A stretch of 64,000 bases of DNA from Eleusine coracana subsp. coracana (GCA_032690845.1 CM064426.1:75256403-75320402); one strand, 5' to 3'; numbered from the stretch's first letter, positions 11,394-23,955 are shown. Notes: generated from the letters alone by a model not told the origin. A program made the numbers and translations.

Positions 11394-12550
11394 GCGCGAG
11401 CTGCCGCTCTTCTTGTTTATTATTACTGGATTACTGCAGGCGTTCTGCTTGATCATTACGTTTCTACTCTTGTATCATTACTCGAGAAATAAACCCAAAA
11501 ACGCAACGAAGATTGGTTGAGTTGGTGCTCTGTAATATATTTTGGATCTGCAGTCTGTTCAAAGCAAGGCATTTTCAGGTATATAGATCAGCAGATGGTT
11601 CGAGTAGGAGCTAAACTTATTTCAACTTTTGAACCCACTAGTGGCTCAGTTCCGTGGAGCTTGTATAGGTATAGGTTCAGTATGGGCTTGAATAAGCAAA
11701 ATGCATCATCGCCTAATGAGATTTGCGTGCCAGGTGTGAAGGCTAAGGATAGTACGTGTCCTAACCTGATGGGATTTTTAAAGTACAATATCCTGGTGTG
11801 ATTTTATATGGTTTCGTTCAGAATATATATAGTAGTAGCAAACCTCACAGATGGTTGCAATCCAGTTGAATGCTACTTTAATTTTATTTCAACGTTCAGT
11901 TCAAGAATTCATTCCACATGATGAAATCTGACTCAAAATTGCATTGGCGCTTAGATTTGTTACATACCAATGTCATCATCTCCACCATCACAACTGCTGC
12001 AGCTTGAAGAAACACCACGATAGATAAATCAAGAAGCTTAAGCGTGAAAATGCTTCAGGAACTACATTGTCTAGCACAACTCATTTGTCTGAGACCTATC
12101 TGATTGCGTAGTTTTTGCTTGATGGCAAGTATAATAGTATTATCTTATATATCGTCTCATACATGACACATAATTTTGAAATAATTTATCAAACCATTTA
12201 TATAATGGATAGTTTTTTGAGTTTATAGAACTCTTTAGTTTGAGGATATAATAAAAAGATATTTATGACTTATAAGACAATTACAAATTATGCAATGGTA
12301 TGAAATTCATCTCATACTCCTGAATTTTATCACATGAGGTGATACATTGCTTCATAAAACAATCACCTATCTCTTTCTCTCCCACATTATAAAAAATCCT
12401 ACATGACAATATAGTCGAAATTTGACATAGCATATATTGAGAGGAATATATGTTGAATTTAATAAGTAGTGATCCATAATCTGAAATTCTAAAAGACTAA
12501 TTTGAAAATAAAGAGTTGTGAGCGAGTGCTACATTATGATGACTCTTTAT
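11394..12550. other. AT-rich intergenic DNA
   Basis: It contains the 3' flank of PRA1 copy 2 and then AT-rich DNA (12100-12550) that resembles degraded repeat sequence. I recognise no gene and no element ends. Confidence 0.4.
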
Positions 12551-13455
12551 TTCATCTTCTGCCAGTTATCTTGTGTGATAGAATACTCCATAATTACGGT
12601 GACTATTTGTTTTATCTCCTAAGAGTTAACATGCATGAGTGGTTAATGTGAGATGCTTCATCTTCATATCATAGAACCTATATAAATCTAGCAAGGTGTG
12701 CTCAGAGAGACACGCTTAGAACAACAATACAACTCTCTTCTTTTAATCTATCTCACACACTAGTAGTTGCAAGGCAAGTATCTTCATCCCGACGTCTACG
12801 TGCATAGGCGATAGAAGAGCAGGGCCTCCAGAACGTCGACCCTCTTATGTTCTTGCATAGGTATAGGAGAACGATAAGGTTTTTAGCGAGCGTATAAAAT
12901 AATTGCTCGCTGTTGGTGGTGAATGTCTACATCATATTCAACAAGCGAATGACTACTTTGACTACTTCTTTATGGTTGGTCAAGAAGATCGAAACAGCGG
13001 TGGCATCTTCAATGCTATTTCCATAGCTACTCCTACTCAATATGTTATATTCTTCTTGTCTCTCTTTTTGTTCTATTTTTTAATCAACATATTAGACATG
13101 ATGATGGCTATGCTAGTTCCCTTTGATCTCTTATTTCTTTAGTCATGTTCACTCTTTATCTTCTTAATTTTTAGATTAAAATATGTAGAATAATTTTTTA
13201 TATTCCAATAATTCAGAAAACTTATTTGTATAGGCAATTTTTTATTATTGATTTCGCCGTTGCATTGAAGTCCAAGATGTTCGATGATTCAAACTATAAA
13301 CGTTTGAGAGCAAAGATGGTACTTTGGCTCACTATCATGAATGTTTTTCATGTGACACAAGAAAAGTTTGAAGGAACACACAAGAAAAGTTTGAAGGAAC
13401 ACTTACTCCATATGAGGACAAAGTGTTCGAGGCTACAGATAACCATTTTCTATAA

Positions 13456-13831
13456 TGCATCTGGCCTAGGTGGGGTTGGAAAAGCATGACATACCAAATC
13501 GATTCTAGATCCGTGACCTGAACCCACAGTCTTAGCATCACAACCTCGACAGCACGCCACACCAATCCGGTTTTATATACGCACTATCTGACCCCCGTAA
13601 TCTTAGCATCGCAATTCTGGCACACCCACTCGGGAAAAGGTCCAATCGCCCTAAAAGACTAGTCCAATAGAGGAAGGGTGACTTTTCCTTTTAAGGTGGC
13701 TTCCTTTTTTCAAGCTAAGTAAGGTGAGAGTATTCAGATGCTCACACGGTAGCCGCCTGACTACAACTAGACTACATGACCCCTTTTTGTTGCGTCTTTG
13801 CTACGGATAATAGTAGAGGATGTACTCATCA
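13456..13831 (-). repeat. LTR of the nested TRIM-like element (left copy)
   Basis: Begins TGCATCTGG and ends CTCATCA on the plus strand. It is an imperfect direct copy of 13875-14249, sharing the 'gacctgaaccc' and 'tatctgacccccg' blocks in order. Confidence 0.7.
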
Positions 13832-13874
13832 TTCCCATCCCCTTAAACAAGGGTCTAACTCTGGTACCAAATAT

Positions 13875-14249
13875 TGTATCCGGTCCAGGTGGGATTGGAA
13901 AAATATGACACACCGACTCGATTCTAGATCCGCGACCTGAACCCGTAATCTTAGCACCATAATCTCGGTAGCATGACACACCGATCAGTTTCAGATATGC
14001 ACTATCTGACCCCCGCAATCTTAGCATCGCAATTCCGACACACCCACTCGGGGAAAGGCCCGGTCGTCCTAAAAGACTAGTCCAATAGGAGAAGGGTGAC
14101 TCTCCCTTTTAAGGTGGCTTCCTTCTCCCAAACTAAGCAAGGTAAGATTATTCAGAGGCTCATACGGTCATCGCCCGACTACAGCTGGGTCACATGGCCC
14201 CCTTTTGTTGTGTCTTTACCACAGATAATAATGGAGGATGTCCTCATCA
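13875..14249 (-). repeat. LTR of the nested TRIM-like element (right copy)
   Basis: Begins TGTATCCGG and ends CTCATCA on the plus strand. It is the 5' LTR if the element is read on the minus strand, since the primer-binding site adjoins its 13875 end. Confidence 0.7.
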
Positions 14250-15894
14250 TTCTAAGTGTTGTGATTAATACACTTGGCGAGAATTTGTGAATGTTTACAT
14301 GCATTATTTCACGGGAAAAGAAATGTGGGATGCAATTGATGCTAAATTTTGAGTATTTGATGCACGTAGAGTTATATGTAATGAAGTTATATCATGATTA
14401 TAAGATGACAGATGATTACGCCGTGGTAGAGCAAGCTCATGAAATATAATTTCTCTCAAAAGAACATAAAACATTTTTATATGTGTTACCAGACAAGTTT
14501 GTTGCCGGTGATATTATTGTCAAACTTCCTCCTCCATGGAGGAATTTTGCCATAATTCTAAAACACAAGAAACAACAATTCATCATGATAGATTTAATCG
14601 GAACTCTTGATATTGAAGACAAGACAAGAGTTAAAGACACACATACAAAGGTACATGAGAAGGAACTTCTAATACAAATATGGTGTAAAAGAAGAACCAT
14701 CAATTCCATAAGAAGAAGAATCCTCGAACCCAAAAGGCCAAGTTCAAGGACAAGAATAAGCCTACCAACTTCAAAAAGAATAAGGATAAAGAATATTGCT
14801 ATGTGTATGGAGTTTTGGTCATTTTGCCAGAGATTGCAAGGACCGTAAAGATATGTAACACCACAAGTAGATAAATAAGTCTGCAAATATGGTGATTGGT
14901 GATAATGAGATGGGAATGACCGAGTATGGTAGTTCAACCATCATTTTAGTTTGTTATTCTTCTATTCTCCTGATTGGTGGATTGACACAGGAACTAGTAT
15001 ACATGTGTGTGTTGATTTTTCCTTATTTTCCTCTTATCAGTTCACAAGAAATTTGTCCGTATTGATAAGAAATAACTCACATGCTTTTGTTCCACATGTT
15101 GATACAGTCAATCGAAAGCTCACTTCAGGAAAGACCGCACAACTAAAGAACATGAATCATGTTTTCTTAATAAATATAAACCTTGTAAGCAGGTACCTTT
15201 TAACAAAATTCTCCTTGTTTTTGCCAATGTGGACCCAGGAAAGATTATGCTAGCTAAATTATTCTTTTCAAGTGTTTAGGTGCAACTTATACATCATGCT
15301 ACTGTAAAAAAAATTATCTAAGTACTAAAATTCGCTGCAAGACATTTTAAGTTCTGACTACTGTCTTCTTTTTATAGAATGATGAAGATTCTTGTTGCTC
15401 CAAATTAATGAAAATGGGTTAAATCAATATTAGAGTGGTTTTTATTTTTGTAACATAGTCTCGATCTGGATGGAGATTGTAATAAAAAAGTTATAAATGG
15501 GTGTCTCGACATATTTAGGCATTGACGCAATTTTCCATATACATATGACATATCTATGTGTCCCGAGAAAAAAAACTAAGCAAAGAGATGGATAGAACGC
15601 ATTTTCTACCAGCATACTGTAGATGCTAACGCAACATTGGCCCACTTACCAGTCACCGTCTTCAGGACCTTTTGATGTATCATTTCCGCTGCCCAAATCT
15701 TCCCCATCCAAGGCGAGGACATCCCCTCCCCAGCTCTCCACCACACCCTTCCCCGCTCCCGACGAAGAAGCAGAGCAGCGCGCGCCGCCTCCGTGTCCCC
15801 TCGCTTCGGATGCTCCCGGTTCCGGCATCGGCAGACCCAGTCGTGGCGCGTAGAGCGGCGGCGGTCTAGCGGGCGCCCGGAGCGGAAACTCCCG

Positions 15895-18800
15895 ATGGCC
15901 GACGCGCTCCTTCTTCCGCGCCGCTTCCTGGCCCCATCCACTGCCGCGGCATCCTCCTCCGCCTCGTCTTCCCCACCGTCCTGCTGGGCCCTCTCGCCCG
16001 CCTCACCGCGGCGGGCGCACCTGGTGGCCGCGCAACCGCGGTCCCACCGGCTCGCACGGCTCAAGGTGCGCGCTCTATTCTTTCAGCTGGAAATGGCGCT
16101 GGAATGGTCGCAGCTTGGGATGCTTGTAGTTGGAGGGTCTTCCCCTTTTTGGAATTTTGGTAGTTTGGGATGCTTGTAGTTGCTTAAGGCCGACTGCTGT
16201 AGAAATTCGGCTGCGGATTAGATAGTATATATATGCTTGTTAGCTTGTTGTATCTTGAAGTAACCTTGCGATTATATGTCATTTAGATACAAAATCGTAG
16301 GTAAACCTCAGGGTTTGTTCTGTTCCTTTGGGGATGCAATAGTGCTAATTTAGCAGTTGCCACTTGCCACTTTGCCAGTAAGGGAAATTCAGTAACTTGT
16401 GCATTTACGCCTCCTGATTTGGGAGTGCCTGGTGTTAGTCATGTATTCAGTATCACTATCATTTCTGATGCTATGCCATGTTGATAGACAACGCATATCC
16501 ATGAACATTGTATGGAGATGAACCCGTGGTGCTTGCCTGATTTGGGTTTTAAGCAGCAAACCAAGTGCTCCCTTTGTTCGCTGTACACAATTATTGCTAG
16601 ACTAGCTCAGCAACATATATGGTATATTGTCCCTGTGTGAACTGTCTATTGTGATAATTCTTGAACTCGTGGATCTTTTCTTAGAAAGGCTTGTTGAATT
16701 TATATGTGTGCAGTGTTTACTCGCGAGATATGTTTCCTACTTTATTTATGCTGCAGGGTATTTGATGGGTTTGCTGCTTTGGTCCAGGTTCATGCTGCAG
16801 TCACAGAGAGCGGCGACCAACCAAAGTGGTGGGAGAAAAATGCTGCCCCAAATATGATTGACATCCACTCCACACAGGAGTTCTTGGACGCATTGAGAGA
16901 TGCTGGAGACCGTCTTGTTATTGTTGAATTCTATGGTACCTGGTGTGGTTCATGCCGAGCACTCTTTCCGAGGGTAACTGTAATTAATCACGTTTTAGTT
17001 AGTTGAAATTTGCATTTCTCCTATCTCAAGTATATTTTATTGCTTATGAAAACTGTGACTACAAAACTTACCATGAGTACATGACTTAAGAGGATAAACC
17101 ATATTGTAATCTTACTAGTTACAGGACATACAATTATCTGTGCTCACTATCCTACTCATTTCTGTGCCTAGCAAAATAGTTCCAAGACCTGAATTGCCCC
17201 TCTAATGAACAAAGGTCATCTAATGTGCCAGCTAGCTGAAATATTGAATTGATACAAGTTTATTTACAGTCAAATTTGGACATGACATTTGCTTGTGCTT
17301 TTAAACATACTTATGAGAACTAGTTGAAAATGTAATCAGTATTGATCCATGAACCATCCAACATAGTGGATCTAGCCATGCATACTTATTACTGACGGAA
17401 CTGTGGAGCAGAAAAACTAAAACATATGACGTAGGCTGACACGACAATAAGTTCTTTTATCAGAGCTTGGATTTGTGTGAGCAGAGGTCACACGGTCTGA
17501 GGCTCTTTATATGATCTTCATAATGCAATTTTCACATGTATAGCAGTTCTATTGCTGATCTACTCCCACATGATTAAATATGACTTAATGAGGTTTCATT
17601 GACATCTTTTAAGACATACAGAGTTGTATCTACTTCTTTGTTCTATCAGAATGTAGCTCTTGGAGTGATATAGATTAGTATGGACTAAGGAGTTGATGAA
17701 CCAACATAATATCCTTCATAATTTTTAAAATGGTGAGGCATCCTAGGTGCGCCTTGCTGCCTAGGCGAGGCCACACAACGGCATCATGGCGACCCTGGAC
17801 GCCCTAGCATCGCCTTGGCTTGGAGACTCCTTAAAAGCAGTATTTCCTTTTGAACTAAATGGCAAGGAAAAAAGTGAATTATTACATTAGACACTTAAGC
17901 GGTGCATGTATTTAATTTTGGTAGATTATAGATAAACTCTTTGTCATTGCGGTTCTGAAAAGAAGAAAAAAAGTGGTCATGTTGTTATTGTCAGGGTTGT
18001 ATTAAGCACTTAATACTATGAGCTAATTACTTTGTTTCACCTTACCTAGAGTAATTGAAGTTGTTAGTTTCTTCAATGTTTTCCGTTCCCTACCTGTTGG
18101 GCTGACAAGACAACGTAGCATTTACGCGCCATCTGATCCTCCTTAATTAGCATTTATACAATATGGACTTCCTGAAATTTGTTCAAAATCTGACGCTCTT
18201 CAGTTACATTGCAGCTCTGTCGGGCAGCTTTGGAGAACCCTGATATTGTGTTCCTAAAAGTAAATTTTGACGAAAACAAACCTATGTGCAAGCGGCTAAA
18301 TGTAAAAGTCCTTCCTTTCTTCCATTTTTATCGTGGAGCTGATGGGCAACTGGAGGCTTTCTCATGTTCGTTAGCTAAGGTAAGAATTTGAGCTCCGTCT
18401 CAAATTTTATTATAAAAATGTCTTTTATACATTTTCTTCTACTATGCGAGTGTCACTTTGTTGTTTTGGATAGCCATGAGTTCTAGTCTTCTAGATGATT
18501 TGGCCGTACCCATGCTGAGAGCTCCCGCACTGTGCGGGGTCTGGGGAAGGGTGTCAGCGGCAGGCCTTACCCCCGCCTGTGCAATGCGGGGAGACCGTGG
18601 CTCGAACCCGGGACCTGTTGGTTACAGGCGATATGCTCTACCGCTGCACCAGGCCTAGCCTTCTTCTAGATGATTTGGCAATTTAATATATTCAAGTTTC
18701 AGTAAAATGCATAGTGCTGGTCCCTGAACTTGTCCGAGGGTGTCATTTAGGTCCCTGAACTCTTAATTTGCACCTCCGGATCCTCAACTTGCTAAGTGGT

Positions 18801-19486
18801 TCACTTGTGGTCCAAATTACCTTAATTAATGTTAATATACATACTTGATGTCTTCCTTGTAGCCATATGTCACTCTCAAGTGTAGGATCTCATCATTTGC
18901 ACTACTATCAAACCCACATCAAAGCTAAAAACTAGGTCAAAATAGAAAAAAAAACTGAAATTACCTTCTGTTTATTTTTATGTAGGTCATCAAATAGTGA
19001 TATAAGTGATAAATTTATTGATTTGGATGACATGGTTGTAATGGATGTACCAAGTAGGCAAATTAATGCTAAGTAGGGTAATTTCAACTATGAGTGCGCT
19101 TAGTAAGTTTAGGGAGCTGGATGTTCAACTAAGAGTTTAGGGACCTAGGCGACACCCTTGGACAAGTTTGAGGACTGACCATGTACTTTACTCTTTAAGT
19201 TTTCTTCATGATGTTTCTCCATCCTCCCCCTGTGTTTTCCATTTCAAAAGCAGGAGCATTGACTGCACCCCATTTTTGTCAGAAATTATTCTAGTTCGGT
19301 TGCTTCTGTTCATATTTCCACCTATGTTAATATGTTTCTTATCTGCAGTTTCAGAAGCTGAAGGATGCCATTGCAGTTCACAACACTGCTCGTTGCAGCA
19401 TCGGCCCACCTACTGGAGTTGGGGATGTGAACTTGCTGGATAGTGGGAGTCCTCAGGAGAAACCTGCAGAAGCTAGCTCACGGTAG
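15895..19486 (+). CDS. Chloroplast thioredoxin-like protein (ACHT / thioredoxin-like 2 type)
   Basis: Four exons, all in phase 0: 15895-16065, 16788-16973, 18215-18379 and 19349-19486, encoding 219 residues. Residues 1 to about 60 are rich in Ser, Ala and Arg and look like a plastid transit peptide. The thioredoxin fold follows, with active site WCGSC (Cys110 and Cys113) instead of the canonical WCGPC. The exon 3 segment VFLKVNFDENKPMC, the LNVKVLPFFHFYRGADGQ region and FSCSLAKFQKLKDAI are typical of the atypical Cys/His-rich thioredoxins. ACHT proteins oxidise or relay redox signals in the chloroplast stroma, notably with 2-Cys peroxiredoxin. Introns obey GT-AG. Intron 3 holds an Au SINE and a long inverted-repeat element. 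The family call is strong; assignment to a specific ACHT member is not made. Confidence 0.9.
18487..18679 (-). mobile_element. Au-type SINE in thioredoxin intron 3, with target-site duplication
   Basis: The body at 18505-18661, read on the minus strand, starts GGCTAGGCCTGGTGCAGCGG (box A-like). It carries the box B-like GGGTTCGAGCC, then the conserved Au SINE tail AGACCCCGCACAGTGCGGGAG. It is flanked by a perfect 18-base direct repeat TCTTCTAGATGATTTGGC (18487-18504 and 18662-18679). Au SINEs are tRNA-derived elements known in grasses. The perfect duplication suggests a relatively recent insertion. It lies antisense to the host gene. Confidence 0.9.
18699..19192. mobile_element. Long terminal-inverted-repeat element in thioredoxin intron 3
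   Basis: The left end AGTAAAATGCATAGTGCTGG and the reverse complement of the right end (AGTAAAGTACATGGTCAGTC) match. The similarity continues inward through 'aacttgtccgagggtgtc' and 'aggtccctgaactctta' for about 70 bases. The element is non-coding and about 494 bases long. The long inverted ends suggest a Mutator-like MITE, but a 9-base target duplication is not clear. It sits 20 bases downstream of the SINE duplication. Confidence 0.6.
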
Positions 19487-20216
19487 ATACTATCAGAATG
19501 ATTTCCCCATGCTCCACTGCTACATCCTGCTCTTTTTTTTTTTTTGCCCCACTATAGATCTTGCTGTAATCAGCTCTTCAGTTTTTTTTTTTTTGGGTTC
19601 ACGAATCAGATGTTGTAACCATTATTGTTTTCAATTCTTTAAAGTGGAAGTGTATAATAGTGTGTAGACTTTTCCTTATGTTGGACAGATCCGTAGATAT
19701 GTATATCATTTAGGGGGGAATGCCATATAAGCAGTCAAATGCCATTGTGGGCTCTTCCCTATTCAATCCAGTGTTTCTTGGTGACCTTCATTACCATTGA
19801 CATATATGTCACCTGCTTCTGGGATTTCATCTGGTTTGAGGCATGATACATGGGATTCTGGCTCATTCAGTTAGGACCATGTTATTTGAGCATATTGTAG
19901 CTTTATTGTATGCCCTATATTGTATTATTTGAGTACCCTCGCATCAGGGTTTTGTATAAAATGGGAGTAATGGTTTTGCTTGAATTGAAATATGTTGTCT
20001 ATATTGGCAAAAGCATTTCTAATTTCTTCCTCAAAATTTAATTTCCATAACGCATGTACCTCATAATGAGAGCAATGATTTTGCCTAATTTTATTATTTT
20101 TGGCTCTTCTTGAACCAGGAACCAATCATAGAAATTTGGTTGAAAACCTAATCTAAGTGTTGGCCCTCTAGTTTTATTGACTATAGAAAAAAGATATGCA
20201 AGTCTTCTATATGTAT
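19487..20216. other. 3' flank of thioredoxin gene
   Basis: It contains the 3' untranslated region, with poly-T runs at 19530-19590 and a TATTGTAT-type end near 19905. No further gene is visible. Confidence 0.4.
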
Positions 20217-20408
20217 TAGGGTTTGCAAAACTGGTGAATCACCAGTTTTCGGACCGGACAAAAATCAGCTGGTTAACTAAGGGAAACCATAGGTTAATTG
20301 ATTTGTTATAATATATTGGTTTGGTTTTCATTGAAAAAACGGTCATAGTGAAATTGGACTAGACCATTTTCCGATTAACTGACCGGTTCACCAGTTTTGA
20401 AAACCCTG
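20217..20408. mobile_element. Small MITE with ACTGGTGAA-type inverted ends
   Basis: The left end TAGGGTTTGCAAAACTGGTG and the reverse complement of the right end (CAGGGTTTTCAAAACTGGTG) are inverted repeats, and the similarity continues into the ACCGG-containing interior. At about 192 bases it is non-coding. It resembles the 28340 element in its repeated CCGGTT motifs. No clear target duplication was seen. Confidence 0.6.
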
Positions 20409-20498
20409 CTGTACATATGGGCTGGAGTAACAACGTAAACACAACCAACTTTTCTGGTGAAGCATCCTTCTGTCATTGGCCAGTATCATGATGACTTT

Positions 20499-20881
20499 GG
20501 GTGTGTTTGTTTCTTGTGCACTAAATTTTAGTCATATCCTATCAAATATTAAGATACTAATTAGAAGTAAAATAAATATAGACTAATGAAAAAAAAATAT
20601 TTCATAACCCCTAGACTAAATGACGAGACGAATCTATTAAACCTAATTATGTCTTGATTAGATAATGTGATGCTACAGTAAATATCTCGTAATAATGACT
20701 TAATTAAGTTTAATAGAATCATCTTGCAAATTAGCCTTCAACTATATAATTAATTATATGTTTAGTTTATATTTAATTAGCCTTCAACTATGTAATTAAT
20801 TATATGTTTAGTTTATATTTAATCACCCTATTTAGTATTTGAATAATTGATATGACATCACTAAAATTTAATCGAACACAT
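20499..20881. mobile_element. MITE of a three-copy family (copy A)
   Basis: The inverted ends GTGTGTTTGTT..CTAAATTTTAGT and ACTAAAATTTAATCGAACAC flank an AT-rich core. The core contains 'gatactaattagaagta' and 'gacgagacgaatctattaa', typical of a widespread grass MITE. Related copies lie at 50280 and 61620. An internal direct duplication ('aattaattatatgtttagtttatatttaat') occurs at 20748-20822. Confidence 0.65.
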
Positions 20882-22605
20882 CTTTTGTCTTCCAAAAAAA
20901 AGTTAATGCTTTTCGATGGAGCTGAATCTGCAGATACTGCTAAGCCACTGATGCTCCAATTATTGATGTCATTATCCACTCTCCAGGGTATCTGTCACCG
21001 TTGGACTATTTATTTTTAGGGTAGAGGAGCTTCATTAACTTAGGCATCAAGGTTACAGCCTTGATCAACCAGATCACGGAGAGCCATTGCTGGGTTTATA
21101 TGCCACTCCACCGATGTTTGCTCTTTGGATACTTGCCTAGCACATTCATGAGCTGTCCAAAGACACGATCTAGGTGCATGAGCAAAGGAAGCTCAGAGAA
21201 GCTTTAATTTGCAGCTGCTCCCAAAGCTTTATCCCACGCGAGTACGCGACACGCCATTGCTTCCATCATCAGCGCATCCTGAACTTTGTCAAACCAGGTT
21301 GCTCCTGTCACCGTTGGACTATTTGATGACTCTGGTTCACAGTTTGGCTGCTTCCGATTGTTATCTAATATATTATACTCGTGATCCACGTATCCATAAA
21401 AAAATTCAATTGAGTATGACACATACCAGTATACCACATCAGTTCTAAAATAAAAGCATTTGTGACTATGAGAACCTGGAGAAGTGCCGGTCCAGATTGA
21501 TAGCATCGTAGGAAAACAAAATGAAGAAGTATAAATTATAGATTTAAGCAAGCAATATGGGATATATTTTACTTTTTCTTTCTATTTTGGTTTTCCTTTT
21601 CAGTTTATAAACTTTCTACTAGTTTGAAGGTACAATAGCATCGTAGGATATATAGTCCGAGCCGTAACTTTGCCCTTTTAACATCGTACATACAATGCTT
21701 CTCTCATTTTCTTTTTGTAGTTTAGAACGTTGTCCTTAACCTATAACTTGTATGTGAGCATCGTCTTTTGTTCTTCTCTCCTTTTTTAAGTCCAAGTCAT
21801 GTCTTGTGCTTAATAAATGTGTGCATGATACTAGACAATAGTAGTGTAGTCTTGATCTACGTCTGACTTGGGTACATTGATTTGTCTACAGATCAGTAAG
21901 TATATGATTTATCTCACAACTTTCTCCTTATTAATTATGTTATTTTAATCCGTCTAATTGTTCAGTCGTTATCGATGTGTCCTTCCTGGTGGGCTTCAGT
22001 AAAAGAAGACAGACTTCCGGTTCATGACTTGAAGAAGACAGATTTGTTATTGTTCTGTACTTCACCACATGAATGAATGATCAGACATAGTGCTGAATCA
22101 TCTCATTAGTCAGCTGTGGACAGTGAACTCCATATGAATGAAGGCTTGAGAAACCTTTCAGCTCACACCAATCATGTTTGCGATGCAGGTCAATCGTGGA
22201 TTCTCGACTGCTCATATGTTCATCAATGTAGAGACAAACTAACAAACAAAGTTGATTTGCTAGGAAAATTTTCTTTGAACCACTGTTTTATTAGTCAATG
22301 TTGATATGCCATTTTCTGTTAAGGTAACGTGTCGGGAATTGTTTTCTTATTGTTGTCTGACTAAGGTTTCGTCCAGACATCCAGCAGCCGCATGTGCTCT
22401 ATTCTCTGACGTCTGATATGTTTACCTTACCCTTGTATTTTTTTTTTGACACGCTAGTAATCTTGTTGGCATAGAAGCACTGGGTACGTAACGTGCCCGG
22501 TGGTGGAAATAATAGAAACCACATTCACAGAAACATGCATTGGTGTCTACATATATACATACAACTCTTGCTTCCTTTTCTCTTCAAAATACATACAGTA
22601 CAATT
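20882..22605. other. Intergenic DNA without recognised gene
   Basis: Short frames only. The 21050-21550 stretch has paired frames on both strands, of which neither shows a known domain or good splice context. Confidence 0.4.
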
Positions 22606-23407
22606 TACAGCATTTCTCTCTTGGGGGTTCACCGCACTTTCCTCCTCGGTAGCTGTATAACCCATATGTGTGAATTTTAATTACTATACCCTTCATTCTG
22701 ATATAATTGGTACATTCATTCTTCACAACTTCATATCCATGTTCTAACCCCCGGTTGTGCTTTTGTGCTTCAAAGAATAAAGTTTTAGGTTACCTGGAAA
22801 CCAAACCTACTATAAAATAGTCAATGAAATGGTTCATCCCGTGACACATATGCCCAATAATTCATGAATTATATTTCACTGCCTGAAGTATGCACCTTCT
22901 AGAATGTCATGTTACATACTCCATGTCATTTTAGTTGAATAATGAGAGCAACACAGAGAGTAAACAAACATGGCTCCTCGGTTTCACTCTCTCCCCCTAA
23001 AATGCCACAGCTTTGTACATCACATTTAGTGGTTACAGAGCCCATCACAATTGCTACAGCGTCACAGTTTACCGCATTTCTCTCTTGATGGTTCACCTCA
23101 CTTTCCTCGCCGGTAGCTGTATAACCCATGTGTGTGAATTTTAATTATTATACCTTTCATTTAGGACATAAATTGGTGCATCATTCTTCATAACTTCGTA
23201 TTTATGTTCTAACCAGCTGTGCTCATGTGCTTCAATCAAAAGTATAAAGCCTTCGGTTATCTGGAGACCAAAGCTACTTTAGAACAGTCAATGAAATCAT
23301 GGTTCATCCCATGACACATATGCTCAATAATTTATAAATTATATATTTCACTGCCTAAAGTACGTACCTTCTAGAATGTCATGTTACGTACTCCCTCCAT
23401 GTCATTT
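22606..23407 (+). repeat. Long direct repeat (two diverged copies of about 330 bases)
   Basis: Copy 1 (22606-22931) and copy 2 (23066-23407) share, in order, 'gcatttctctcttg', 'ggtagctgtataaccca', 'gtgtgaattttaatta', 'gtcaatgaaat', 'gacacatatgc' and 'accttctagaatgtcatgtta'. The spacing is about 460 bases. The spacer motif at 22935-23005 (stretch of 'gagcaacacagagagtaaac' then 'ccccctaaaa') recurs in modified form at 24304-24362. No reading frame is conserved. Confidence 0.75.
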
Positions 23408-23955
23408 CTCTTGGCGTGGTAGAGGCCAATTGTTTTACCAACTTCCATGATGTTCTTAGAGCGATGAATCAGGTCTGATAACGGTTTTTTTTTACACACC
23501 ATATAAGGAGCTCTAGGAACTCAGAATAGTTGTTTGAATACAAAGTTATATTTCCGTACGATTCGTGTTATTATTGGCACTCTCGGGGCTATAGATTGGG
23601 AGAGATAATTTAAATTTATTAGACCTTGAACTTCTACTTTCATTGATAATTTAGGCATTAATTATTTTTCCCTTGCTTTTGAAAAAAAAGAAGATTCAAG
23701 AAACATCAATCGCAATCCTTCTGAGTTGACAAAGTTCATAAAATTCTCCGTGAATACATTGAACAATATAATAGGAAAATAGGAGTTGAGAATACCGGTC
23801 TTGTAGTTCAAGTGGGGAATGGGATTGCTCGTATTTTATGTCTTGGTGATCTGAAATAATGTTTAGTGAATGAGTCAAATTTGCGGTTTCAAAGTGAGAC
23901 TAAAGGACACTTTTCAGTCACCGTTCCTCATTAATGACCATCTTTTCATGAGCAT

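Larger units (their letters stand above)
13456..14249 (-). mobile_element. TRIM-like miniature LTR retrotransposon nested in copia gag
   Basis: Two direct repeats of 376 and 375 bases (13456-13831 and 13875-14249) start with TG and end with CA, as LTRs do. The 43-base interval, read on the minus strand, begins ATATT then TGGTACCAGAG, close to the initiator tRNA-Met primer site TGGTATCAGAGC. It ends with a purine tract AAGGGGATGGGAA directly before the second repeat. There is no coding capacity. Flanking copia gag resumes on either side. A clean 5-base duplication is not certain; TTCTA occurs right of the element and three bases short of its left edge. Confidence 0.7.
12560..15260 (+). pseudogene. 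Decayed Ty1-copia retrotransposon remnant (gag and protease region)
   Basis: Fragments in order on the plus strand match copia polyprotein landmarks. A gag N-terminal segment lies at 13226-13455. Gag continues at 14250-14850, with a KEMWDAIDAKF-type motif and then LPDKFVAGD and LPPPWRNF. A protease start lies at 14963-15250, with WWIDTG carrying the aspartic-protease DTG and the downstream LTSGKTAQLKN-like motif. Frameshifts and stops separate the pieces and no integrase or reverse transcriptase was found, so it is dead. The DNA at 12560-12880, with a TATAAATC sequence, may be the 5' LTR. A miniature LTR element interrupts gag at 13456-14249. Confidence 0.7.

Noticed and set aside
10508..11456. 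Long frames overlapping PRA1 copy 2 on both strands
   Set aside because: They are out-of-frame or antisense readings of the PRA1 gene.
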